From positions 62,001 to 126,000 of the forward strand of contig NZ_JAKTNU010000002.1 in NCBI RefSeq assembly GCF_022760955.1: a DNA stretch of 64,000 bases, written 5' to 3'. The translations under genes and the position numbers were made by a program. The notes below the pieces were generated by a model, which saw only the letters and a list, made by a program, of their open reading frames with translations, was not told the DNA's origin and made no database searches. The stretch is from Thermus neutrinimicus (lineage in GTDB: Bacteria; Deinococcota; Deinococci; Deinococcales; Thermaceae). Position 1 is the stretch's first letter; each line of letters starts with the position of its first letter. This document shows positions 53,352 to 62,000 of this stretch, piece after piece.

Positions 53352-54368
53352 CTAATGGGTGTGGCCATGGCCCTCGGGGGGCCCACCCCTTCCCCCCTGG
53401 AAGAACCAGGCCGCCACCAGGGTGGTGAGGGGTACCGCCAGAAGGAGACCCAAGGAACCCAGCACCATGGAGGCGATCTCAGCGGCGAAGGGCTCGGTGT
53501 TCAACAGGAAGCGCAGGGGGGTCGGGTCCTTGGTGAGGAGGAGAAACAGGGGCAAGGAGCCCGCGGCGTAGGCCAGCACCAAGGTGTTCACCAAGCTACC
53601 CATGTGGTCGTACCCCACCTCCATCCCCCTGCGGTAGAGCTCCCCCAGGCCAAAGCGGGGGTTGGCGTGGGCTAGGGCCTGGACCACCGCCGCCTGGGTC
53701 ACGCTCACATCGGTCAAGGCCCCCAGGGCGCCCACCACCACCCCCGCCAGGAAGAGGGAGAGGAGGTCCACACCTCCCCATTGCCGGAGGAGGAGGGCCT
53801 CCTCCGAGGCCAGACCGGTGAACCCCATGGCCCCGGCGAAGAAGAGGGAAAGGAGCAGGACAAAGGCCACCGAGGCCAAGGTGCCCAAGAGGGCGGCGGT
53901 GGTCTTCCGGTTTACCCCGTGGACCAGGTAGACGGTGAGAAGAAGCACCCCTACGCTTCCCAAAAAGGCGTAAAAGAGGGGATTCCCTCCCGCCGCCACC
54001 CGAGGAACCACGAAGTAGACCACCACCAGAAGGCTCAGGAAGGTGCCAAGAAGCCCCCTAACCCCCTTTCCCCGGCCCAGGAGGGCGGCCAAAAGGACGA
54101 AAAGGCCCAGAAGGCCCAGGAGCCAGGGGACACGGTCGGGCTCGGTGACGTAGGTCCTGCCGCCCTCCTGGTAGAGGACCACCCGCTGGCCCACGCGGTA
54201 GTGGCCCCCGTCCACGGGAAGAAGGGCCTCCAGCCTTCTCTCCCCCACCTCCACCAGGACCACGCCCCGGTTGGCCTCGAGGGCCAGGATCCTCCCCACC
54301 AGGTAGCCTCCATCCCCCTGGGCCAGGGCGGGGAGGAAAAGGAGACCGAACAGTACCCAAAGGCGCAT
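53352..54368 (-). CDS. YibE/F-family membrane protein
   Basis: 338 residues. N-terminal export signal (MRLWVLFGLLFLPALAQG), a short beta-domain with an RILALEANRGVVLVEV strand pattern, then about seven membrane segments (GALTDVSVTQAAVVQALAHANP is the conserved YibE/F core). The C terminus ends in a histidine-rich tail GHGHTH that may bind metal. Divergent from the Fur-family gene, with 57 nt between, suggesting metal-linked control. Function of the family is not established. Confidence 0.85.
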   Translation of the reverse strand: MRLWVLFGLLFLPALAQGDGGYLVGRILALEANRGVVLVEVGERRLEALLPVDGGHYRVGQRVVLYQEGGRTYVTEPDRVPWLLGLLGLFVLLAALLGRGKGVRGLLGTFLSLLVVVYFVVPRVAAGGNPLFYAFLGSVGVLLLTVYLVHGVNRKTTAALLGTLASVAFVLLLSLFFAGAMGFTGLASEEALLLRQWGGVDLLSLFLAGVVVGALGALTDVSVTQAAVVQALAHANPRFGLGELYRRGMEVGYDHMGSLVNTLVLAYAAGSLPLFLLLTKDPTPLRFLLNTEPFAAEIASMVLGSLGLLLAVPLTTLVAAWFFQGGRGGPPEGHGHTH

Positions 54369-54374
54369 AGGGCT

Positions 54375-54419
54375 ACTCTACACATTCCGGATGAAAACTT
54401 CTTCTCAACTTGCTATCCT
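54375..54419. promoter_or_regulatory. Divergent -10 boxes of the YibF-like and Fur-family genes
   Basis: TAGAGT (minus, 54375-54380) and TATCCT (plus, 54414-54419) each end 6 nt before an ATG, both leaderless type. The 33 nt between are unusually AT-rich for this genome and could hold a Fur-type operator, although no perfect 7-1-7 repeat is visible. Confidence 0.5.
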
Positions 54420-54425
54420 AAAGCC

Positions 54426-54794
54426 ATGGAGCGCTCCACCCGGCAACGGCGGGCCATCCGGGAGGCTTTTTTGGAGGCGGGCCGTCCCCTTTCCCCGCAG
54501 GAGGTCCTGGAGCTGGCCAGAAAGAAGGTGCCCTCCCTAGGCCTTGCCACCGTGTACCGCACCCTGAAGGGTCTGGTGGAGGAGGGATTCCTCACCCCGG
54601 TGGCCCTCCCCGGCGAACCCTCCCGCTACGAACCCGCGGGAAGGGAGCACCACCACCACTTTCTCTGCCGCCTTTGCGGAAGGGTGTATGAGCTTCTGGG
54701 TTGCGATCTGGCCCTGGAAGGCCACCTGCCCCCGGGCTTCCTGGCCGAGGGGCACGAGGTCATGGTCTACGGCCGTTGCCCGGAGTGCGCCTAG
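54426..54794 (+). CDS. Fur-family metal/peroxide-responsive repressor
   Basis: 122 residues from ATG 54426. Winged HTH (LSPQEVLELARKKVPSLGLATVYRTLKGLVEEGF), then the dimerisation domain with a HHHH cluster (75-78) and two CxxC pairs, Cys81/Cys84 and Cys118/Cys121, that hold the structural zinc. Fur, Zur and PerR cannot be told apart by these motifs. Divergent from the YibF-like gene, which is its likeliest local target. Confidence 0.92.
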   Translation: MERSTRQRRAIREAFLEAGRPLSPQEVLELARKKVPSLGLATVYRTLKGLVEEGFLTPVALPGEPSRYEPAGREHHHHFLCRLCGRVYELLGCDLALEGHLPPGFLAEGHEVMVYGRCPECA

Positions 54795-55189
54795 TCCCAC
54801 GCGGGGTAGGCCTCCTTGGGCCGGTTCCAGCGCACCTCCTCCAAAGCCCCGTCAAAGCGCAGGATGGCCGCAAGCCGGGCCCGGGAGTACACCCGGTAGG
54901 GCTCCTTGGGGATGAAGGCGGTCACGATGTCCACGTGCCGCGGGGTGGCGTACTCCAGCACCACGTGCAGGGGGAGCTTCAGCCGGGGAGGAAAGACCAT
55001 GTAGCCCAAGACCAACATCCGCTGGTCCTCAGGGTAGATGGCCAGCTCCCTGCCCCATTCCAAAGCTCTGAGCACGTCAGGCTCGGTGAAACCCTCCTGA
55101 AGCATGTGCTTGGCCACATGGGGTCCCAAGCGGTAGCGGCCTTCCCGGAGGTGGGGGAGAAGGTCCGACAACCTACGCAACTTCCTCAC
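54791..55189 (-). CDS. DUF4258-like protein
   Basis: 132 residues from GTG 55189 (GGGTGGG upstream). The pattern LGPHVAKHMLQEGFTEPDVLRALEWGRELAIYP followed by MLVLGYMVFP and LHVVLEYATPRHVDIVTAF resembles DUF4258, a family of small RelE-fold-like proteins that includes toxin-type members. No antitoxin partner is adjacent, so a toxin role is not claimed. A TAGACT box lies at 55212-55217. Confidence 0.6.
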   Translation of the reverse strand: MRKLRRLSDLLPHLREGRYRLGPHVAKHMLQEGFTEPDVLRALEWGRELAIYPEDQRMLVLGYMVFPPRLKLPLHVVLEYATPRHVDIVTAFIPKEPYRVYSRARLAAILRFDGALEEVRWNRPKEAYPAWD

Positions 55190-55245
55190 GCATACCCACC
55201 CCCTTTGTCCCAGTCTAGGGCCAAGGGCAGGGAGAAGTGTGGGCT

Positions 55246-55860
55246 TTAGCGGTAAGGGCCCAGGGCCCCAGGGTCCCGCACCGCCAAGAAGGCCCCGTAG
55301 ACCCGGCCTGCCCCTGCCCTAAGGAGGGCTTCCCTGGCCCTAAGGAAGGTGGCCCCGCTGGTGAGGACGTCGTCCACGAGAAGCCAGTCTCCCTCCACCC
55401 GCAGGGTGGGAACAAAGAGGTCCTGAGGCAGGTGCCGCCGGGCCCGGCCCCGGGTGGGCTGGCTTGGGGTGTAGCGCCTCCGCCGCAAGACCCGCAGGTA
55501 GGGAAGGCCCAGGCGGGCGGCCAGGATGCGGCCCAGGAGCTCAGGGGGGTTGTAGCCCCGTAGCACCAGCCTGGGGAACAAGGTGGGAACGGCGGTGACC
55601 CCGGAAAGCCTCCAGCCCTGGGCCAAGACCGCCTCCGCCAAGGGCTCGGCCAGGATGGGAGCGAGACCGAACCGCCTGCCGTACTTCAAGGCCCGCACCA
55701 ATCCCCCCACCCGTCCGTAAAGGCCCAGGTAAACCATCTCCCCGGCGGCAAAAGCCCTGAGGTCCCGGCGGCAGGCGGTGCAGAGGAGGGGTGCGTCCAA
55801 CCTCCCCCCGCACCCCGGGCAGGCATGGCCCAAGAGGCTCTCAAGAAATCCCCAGAGCAT
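55246..55860 (-). CDS. comF: ComF-family amidophosphoribosyltransferase-like protein
   Basis: 204 residues from ATG 55860. N-terminal zinc knuckle (CPGCGGRLDAPLLCTACRRDL), then a type I phosphoribosyltransferase domain with the PRPP loop LLVDDVLTSGATF and YGRRFGLAPILAEPLA. Associated with natural transformation, for which Thermus is known. The start overlaps mtnA by 20 nt. Confidence 0.92.
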   Translation of the reverse strand: MLWGFLESLLGHACPGCGGRLDAPLLCTACRRDLRAFAAGEMVYLGLYGRVGGLVRALKYGRRFGLAPILAEPLAEAVLAQGWRLSGVTAVPTLFPRLVLRGYNPPELLGRILAARLGLPYLRVLRRRRYTPSQPTRGRARRHLPQDLFVPTLRVEGDWLLVDDVLTSGATFLRAREALLRAGAGRVYGAFLAVRDPGALGPYR

Positions 55861-56833
55861 GCCGCAAGGCCTCGTCAAAGGGTGGGTAGAGAATCCCCTT
55901 CTCCGTGATGATCCCCGTCAGGTAGCGGTGAGGGGTGATGTCAAAGGCGGGATGGTAGGCGGCTACCCCCAAGGGGGCGAGGCGCACCCCCCTTAGCTCC
56001 AAGACCTCCTCGGGGGAACGCTCCTCTATGGGGATCCCCTCTCCGCTTTCCAGGCTTGGGTCCACGGAGGAGAGGGGCAGGGCGGCATAGAAGGGAATCC
56101 CGTGATGGTGGGTAAGAACCGCCAGGGTATAGGTGCCGATCTTGTTGGCGAAGTCCCCGTTCAGGGCCATGCGGTCCACCCCCACGATGACCGCATCCAC
56201 CCGGCCCTGGGCCATGAGGAAGCCCGCCATGTTGTCCGCGATCAAGGTGGCGGGAACCCCTGCCCTTTGCAGCTCATAAGCGGTAAGCCTGGCCCCTTGC
56301 AGGTAGGGCCGGGTTTCGTCCACCCAAACGTGGGAAACCCGCCCTTGGCGGTATGCCTCCACAATGGCCCCTAGGGCGGTGCCGTACCCCCCTGTGGCCA
56401 GGGGACCGGTGTTGCAGTGGGTTAGGACCTGGCCCCTTAGCACCTTGGCCCCGTGCAGGCTGATGGCCCTTTCCGTCTCCTCCACCTCCCGCCAGATGGC
56501 CCGGGCCTCCTTAAGGCTTTCCGCCAGGTTCCCCCAGTGGGGGCGCATGCGATCCAAGGCGTAGAAGAGGTTGACCGCCGTGGGCCGGCTCTGCCGTAGT
56601 AGGCGGTCCGCCTCCTCTGGGTCCTCCCCCCTGAGGTGGGCTAGAACCATGCCATAGGCGGCGGAAACCCCGATGGCCGGGGCCCCCCGCACCACCATGG
56701 CCCGTATGGCCTCAGCCATCTCCCGGGCGGTACGCACGGGGACAAAGGCCTCCTCGAGGGGAAGCCTCCTCTGGTCCAGAAGCCAGAAGACCCCTTCCCC
56801 CTCATCAAAGCGAAAGGGCAAAATCCTTTCCAC
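55841..56833 (-). CDS. mtnA: Methylthioribose-1-phosphate isomerase
   Basis: 330 residues from a GTG start (56833). Isomerises methylthioribose-1-phosphate to methylthioribulose-1-phosphate in methionine salvage. Conserved catalytic segments GAPAIGVSAAYGMVLAH, HCNTGPLATGGYGTAL, and VGVDRMALNGDFANKIGTYTLAV containing the catalytic Cys/Asp region of the eIF2B-like family. Other salvage genes are not in the window. Confidence 0.95.
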   Translation of the reverse strand: MERILPFRFDEGEGVFWLLDQRRLPLEEAFVPVRTAREMAEAIRAMVVRGAPAIGVSAAYGMVLAHLRGEDPEEADRLLRQSRPTAVNLFYALDRMRPHWGNLAESLKEARAIWREVEETERAISLHGAKVLRGQVLTHCNTGPLATGGYGTALGAIVEAYRQGRVSHVWVDETRPYLQGARLTAYELQRAGVPATLIADNMAGFLMAQGRVDAVIVGVDRMALNGDFANKIGTYTLAVLTHHHGIPFYAALPLSSVDPSLESGEGIPIEERSPEEVLELRGVRLAPLGVAAYHPAFDITPHRYLTGIITEKGILYPPFDEALRHALGIS

Positions 56834-56842
56834 CCCTAAAGC

Positions 56843-57904
56843 CTAACCCAGCCTCAGCACCCTATCGTCTTGGGGACGCGCCTGGCCCCTGCCATCGCGG
56901 TTGGAGGTGGTGACGTAGAGGGCTCCATCGGGACCCACCTGCACCTCCCTTAGGCGGCCAAAGCCCGAAAGGGCCGTTTCCACCCGCACCACCCGCCAGC
57001 TGCCCCTTCCCCCTGCCAGGACGAGCCGCAAAAGGGCCTGCCCCCTGAGGCCCGCCACGTACAGGGCTTCCCTCCAGAAGGCCAGGTTCCCGGGAGGGAA
57101 CCCCTCGGGCCAGAAGTGGAGGGGGTTGCGGTAGCGGGGATCCTTCCCCTCCCCCACCACCCGGGGCCAGCCGTAGTTGCCGCCCGCCAGGATCACGTTC
57201 ACCTCGTCGTGGCCAAAGCCCAGCTCCCCGCTGGGGCCGTGCTCGCTGGCGAAAAGCTCCCCGGTCCTGGGGTGCCAGGCCAGACCCTGGGGGTTGCGGT
57301 GGCCATAGCTGTAGATCTCGGGCCTGGCCCCGGGGCGGTCCAAGAAGGGGTTCCCCGGGGCCGGCCTGCCCTCCGGCGTGATCCTTAGGATCTTGCCCCC
57401 TAAGGAGGAGAGGTCCTGGGCCAGCTCCCGCTCGTAGGCCTCCCCCGTGGTCACGTAGAGCATCCCATCGGGGCCGAAGGCGAGCCGCCCCCCGGAGTGT
57501 AGGCCGTGGGCGCGGGCGGGAATCCCGTCCAGGATCACCCTGTCCAGCACGCCCCTTTCCCCTTGGTGCCTCAGGCGCACCACCTGGTTTCTGAGGCCCC
57601 CTTCCTCCACCGTGCGGTAGGCAAAGAGGTAGGGCTCCTGGGGAAACTGGGGATGGAGGGCGAGGCCCAAAAGCCCCGACTCCCCCCGGTGGTAAACGGG
57701 AAGCTTTGCGTAAAGGGAGGCCCTTCCTCCCCGCACCCACTGGATCCGTCCCAGCCGCTCGGAAACCAGAAAGCTCCCGTCGGGCAAAAAGGCCAGGGCC
57801 CAGGGCACCTCGAGGCCCCCCACCACCTCCTCCACCCGAAGCCCCTGCCCCCGTGCCAGGGAAAGCCCCAAAAGGCCTACGAGCACCCGCCTGCGGGAAA
57901 CCAT
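56843..57904 (-). CDS. PQQ-dependent aldose/glucose dehydrogenase-like exported protein
   Basis: 353 residues from ATG 57904. Twin-Arg-like N terminus (MVSRRRVLVGLLGLSLARG) consistent with Tat or Sec export. Six-bladed beta-propeller of the soluble glucose dehydrogenase family: GLEVPWALAFLPDGSFLVSERLGRI, HSGGRLAFGPDGMLYVTTGE and HRNPQGLAWHPRTGELFASEHGPSG. It would oxidise sugars in the periplasm; PQQ supply in this organism is not shown. Confidence 0.88.
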   Translation of the reverse strand: MVSRRRVLVGLLGLSLARGQGLRVEEVVGGLEVPWALAFLPDGSFLVSERLGRIQWVRGGRASLYAKLPVYHRGESGLLGLALHPQFPQEPYLFAYRTVEEGGLRNQVVRLRHQGERGVLDRVILDGIPARAHGLHSGGRLAFGPDGMLYVTTGEAYERELAQDLSSLGGKILRITPEGRPAPGNPFLDRPGARPEIYSYGHRNPQGLAWHPRTGELFASEHGPSGELGFGHDEVNVILAGGNYGWPRVVGEGKDPRYRNPLHFWPEGFPPGNLAFWREALYVAGLRGQALLRLVLAGGRGSWRVVRVETALSGFGRLREVQVGPDGALYVTTSNRDGRGQARPQDDRVLRLG

Positions 57905-57968
57905 ACCCACCCCCCTTGCCGCTAAGGCTAGCACGGGGGTCCGCCCCCCAAGGGTGGACCCCCTCACA

Positions 57969-57990
57969 CCCCAAGGCCTACGCCTTGGGG
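57969..57990 (-). terminator. Hairpin spanning the tdh stop codon
   Basis: Perfect 9-bp stem CCCCAAGGC / GCCTTGGGG with a 4-nt loop containing the TAG stop. No T-run. Confidence 0.4.
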
Positions 57991-59009
57991 TCCAGGATCA
58001 CCTTTACCGCTTGCCCCGAGGCCAAGAGGCCAAAGGCCTCCCGGTACCGGCTTAAGGGCAGGCGGTGGGTGATGAGAGGGCTAAGGTCCACCCGGCCCGA
58101 GTAGACCAAGGCGGTGCCCTGCATCCAGGTCTGCCAGAGCCTCCTTCCCGCGATGCCGTAGGCGGTGATCCCCCGCATGACCAGCTCCCCCGCCAGGTCA
58201 AAGCGGATGGGGTCCGAGGGGATCCCCAGGATCCTGGCCTCCCCCCCCGGGATCAAGGCCTTTAGTCCCTGGTGGATGGCCGTTTCATTCCCGGAAAACT
58301 CCAAGAGGACCTCCACCCCGCTTCCCGTCACCTCCCGCACCACGGAAAGGAGGTCCTCCTCCAAGGGGTTAACGAGGCGGTCGGCGTAGGGCCTGGCGAA
58401 GTCCAGGCGGTAGGGGTTGGGATCGGATACCAAGATGGGCCCGGCCCCGCTGGCCCGGGCCACCATGGCCGCCATGAGGCCAATGGGCCCCGCCCCGGTG
58501 ATGAGGACGCTTTTGCCGGACACCCCGCTTCCCGCGTACACCGTGTGCACCGCGTTTCCGAAGGGCTCCAGGATGGCCCCCACCTCAAAGGGCAACTCCC
58601 TCGGGTTTACCCAGGCGTTTTCCGCGGGCACCACCACGTACTCCGCAAACCCGCCGTCCCGGTCCACCCCCAGGATCTGGGTGTTGAGGCAGACGTGGTA
58701 GTTGCCCGTGCGACAGGCGGGGCAGGTGTGGCAGACGATGTGGCTTTCCAGGCTCACGTGGTCCCCCACCTGGGGCCTTTTGACCCCGGGGCCCACCTGT
58801 TCCACCACCCCGCTGAACTCGTGCCCGGTGATGAGGGGAGGCTTGATCCTGCCCCTGGCCCAATGGTCCCACCGCCAGATATGGAGGTCGGTGCCGCAGA
58901 TGCTGGCGGCCTCCACCCGCACCAGGATCTCCCCCGGGCCCGGCTCGGGCACGGGCCGTTCCACCAGGGTTAGGCCCTCCTCCGGGGCCAGCTTGGCCAA
59001 AGCGCGCAT
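57978..59009 (-). CDS. tdh: L-threonine 3-dehydrogenase
   Basis: 343 residues, zinc-dependent medium-chain dehydrogenase. Catalytic zinc site [14 protein letters not shown] with [12 protein letters not shown], structural zinc cysteines [18 protein letters not shown] motif [20 protein letters not shown]. The CGTDxHI-WRWD start and PLI-GHEF spacing are typical of TDH. Oxidises threonine to 2-amino-3-oxobutyrate. Confidence 0.93.
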   Translation of the reverse strand: MRALAKLAPEEGLTLVERPVPEPGPGEILVRVEAASICGTDLHIWRWDHWARGRIKPPLITGHEFSGVVEQVGPGVKRPQVGDHVSLESHIVCHTCPACRTGNYHVCLNTQILGVDRDGGFAEYVVVPAENAWVNPRELPFEVGAILEPFGNAVHTVYAGSGVSGKSVLITGAGPIGLMAAMVARASGAGPILVSDPNPYRLDFARPYADRLVNPLEEDLLSVVREVTGSGVEVLLEFSGNETAIHQGLKALIPGGEARILGIPSDPIRFDLAGELVMRGITAYGIAGRRLWQTWMQGTALVYSGRVDLSPLITHRLPLSRYREAFGLLASGQAVKVILDPKA

Positions 59010-59021
59010 ACCTGGGCCATG

Positions 59022-62000
59022 CTACCACCGGTAAAGGGCACCCACGCTGAAGCGGGTGGCGTCCGCGGCCTCGAGGCTAAAGCTCAAGCCCAGAGCCGGG
59101 GTGAGGTCGTAGCCCAGGGTGAAGGTGAAGCGGGCAAGCCTGCCATCCCCCGGCAAAAAGGTGGAGCCCAGGGAAAAGGTGAGGCCATCCCGGCGGTACT
59201 GGGCGCTTAAGGTCTGCACCCCCCTGAGGTCCAGCTCGTAGCCCAAGAAGAGCTCGGGGCTCAGGTACTTGCCCACGGAAAAACGGGTTTCCTGCAGGTC
59301 CCCTCCCTGGAACACGGGAAGCTGCACCTGGAACCGGTCCAGGCCCAGGGAACGGGCCAGCTCCCTTTCCAGCTGGCCCAGCACCAGGTTCTCCAAAGCC
59401 GCTCCCAGGGCCACCTGGGGCAGGGTTTCCGCCAGGCGGGTGACGTCGGGGGTCCCCAGGGCGAGGAGGGCATAGATCTCGGGTTCGGTGAGGGCGGGAT
59501 CCGAGGTGAAGTGGGGCTCAAGGCGCACCTTCACCCGGCCATTTTCTCGCAAAAACTCCCCTTTGGCCTCCAGGAAGACCCTGTAGCCCCGGGTTTCCGC
59601 CTGGGCCTCGAGGCGAAACTCGGGCAGGATGCCCCGGTCCGGAAAGAAACGTAGGAGGCTCCCCGCGGGATCCAGGGTAAAGAGGGAATCCCAGAGGCGG
59701 AAGTTACCCCATAGGGCCTCCACCTGCCCGGAGAGGTAGGGGTCGGCGTAGCTTCCCCCCAAAAACACCTCCCCCCTGAGCTCCCCCTGGGCCAGGCTTT
59801 CCTGCACCAAGACCCCCCTTTCCGCATACACCCGCACCCCCTCGAAGACCAGGGGCACCGGGGCGGGCTTCTCCCCTGGGGCCTGCAAGGCCACCCCCTC
59901 CTGGGAAAGCTGCCGGGCCTGGGCCTCCGGCAGGGCCAGCCTTGCCTTCAGCACCTCGGCGTTGCCCGTGAGGTGGTAGGTGCCCTTCTCCTCGTAGAGG
60001 AAGAAGCTCTTCACGTCCAGAAGACCCTCTTGCAGGTAGTACTGGGGGTAGTAAAGGGGAAGCCGGCCGTAGCCGGCAAGGCGCAAGGGGAAGAGGGTCC
60101 CTTGGGCCTGGGCCTCCCCCAGGCGGATCTCCACCCCGTAGCCGGGGTAACGGAAGGCCACCTCCGCCGGGGTTTCCTCCTTCAGCCCGGGCAGGGTAAC
60201 CACACCCTTGGCGCTCACCTGGAACCTATCCCCATCCCCCTCCAGACCCAGCCTGGCCCTCCCGGGGAAGGGAGCGGAGAGGGTAAGCTCCCCCGCCGCC
60301 CGCGCCCCCCCGTTCAGGGAGAGCAGGCCCTGGGGCAGATACCCCGCCACCGGTCCCAGGCGGAAGCGGAAGTCCTGGAACTCCACCTGGAAGCCCTCCC
60401 CCTTAAGCCTTAGGAGAAGGCTTCCCGAACCCTCGGGCCGGTAGGGCTTTAAGGGAGGCACCACCCGGAGCACGGGGGTGAAGACCGTGTCCTTTAGGCT
60501 CAGGTAAAGGTCGCTCCCCTCGGGGCTCCAGTATCCCCCGCCCTCCCAGCTTCCCCGGCCTGAAAGGCGGAGCCGGTCCACCAGGACCCGGCCGCCTTCC
60601 AGGCGGAAGACCGCCTGGCCCTTAAGCTCATCCCCGGCCCCCACGAAGCGCAAGGCCTCCCCCACCAGGACCCCCTCGCCCCGCAGGGGATGGGAAAGGG
60701 GAAGGCGGAGCCGCACCGACCCCGTCCAGTAGGCCTCCCCTTCCAAAGGTCCCGCCACCGCCATGAGGAGGAGGTGGAGGGGGAAGCCCCGCAAGTTGGC
60801 GGTAAGGTCCAGATGTTCCCCCTCGAGGGCCACCCGGAAGGGGCTTTGCCCCAGCCGTCCCTCCCCCTGCACCAACCCTGGCCCCAGGGTACCCGTGAAG
60901 AGGAGGGGCAGGCGGCTTCCCGCCACCTCCGCCTCCCCCTCCAACCGCCCCCGGGCCCGGGTACCCTCCAGGGAAAGCTCCCCGGAAACCACCCCCTTCA
61001 GGTAGGGAGCATAGCGGCCGGCAAGGTCTTCCAAAGGAGCCCCCTCCAGGCGGAGCTTCCCGCTAAGGGGAAGAAGGCTTCCCCTGGCGGCGATCCGGCC
61101 CGCCGCCGCCTCCAGCACCCCCTCCACCTGGTACCCTTCCCCAAAGACCCGGCCCCGGAAACGGCCCTCCAAGGGGGGAAGGGGAAGGTCCACCCGGAGT
61201 TCCCCGGCGGGGGGATAGGAGAGGCTACCGGAAAGGTAGGGGCCCTGGGCCTCCAGGTAGGCCTGGAGAAGCTTTCCGGAAAGCTCCACCCCCTGCTCCC
61301 CCGCCCGGTAGGAAAGCCGGTAGGCCCCCAGGAGGTCCACCTCCCCCTCCAGGCTACCCGCCCCCGCCACCCACCAGGGGAAGGCGGGATGCGCCCCCGA
61401 CAGGTGCACCCGATCCCCCTCACCCTGGAAGCGCACCCTTACCCCAAAGAGGTCCAGGGCCAGGGTCCCCTCCACCCTCTCCCCGGCGTAGCGCAAGGCC
61501 CCTTCCCCCTCGGAGCTCGCCAGGACCAAGGAGGCCTCCTTTAGGTCCAGGATCCCCTCCAGGGGAAGCCCAAGCCCTGGTAGCCGGTAGTCCAGCAAAA
61601 GCCTTTCCCCTTCCCCCCTGAGGGCGATACCCCCGGGCAGGAGGCGCGCGAGAATCCTCCCCTCCCCTTCGGCCAAGCGGGAGGCAAGGTCCAGGCGCAC
61701 CCCCCCCAGCTGTAAAAGGGGCCAGGCCAGGCGCACCCTCTCCCCAAGAACCTCCCCGGAAACCTGGGGAAGGCCCCGTCCGGAAAGCTCCAGGCTTCCC
61801 TCCCCAAAGGCCACCCTCCCCCGCCAGGTTTCCCTCCAGGCCACCTCCCCCTCGAGGTCCCCGCGGAAGGCCAGGGAAAGCCCTTCCTCCCCGTAACGCC
61901 CCCGGGCCTGGGCCTGGCGGCCAAAGGCCTTTAGGGAAAGGTCCAGCCCCACCTCCCGCCAGGGGCCTGCCACCTTACCCGAAAGGCTCAAGGGACCATA

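Noticed and set aside
54791-55189. Toxin-antitoxin module at the DUF4258-like gene
   Set aside because: No adjacent small antitoxin gene or autoregulatory palindrome; the resemblance to toxins is fold-level only.
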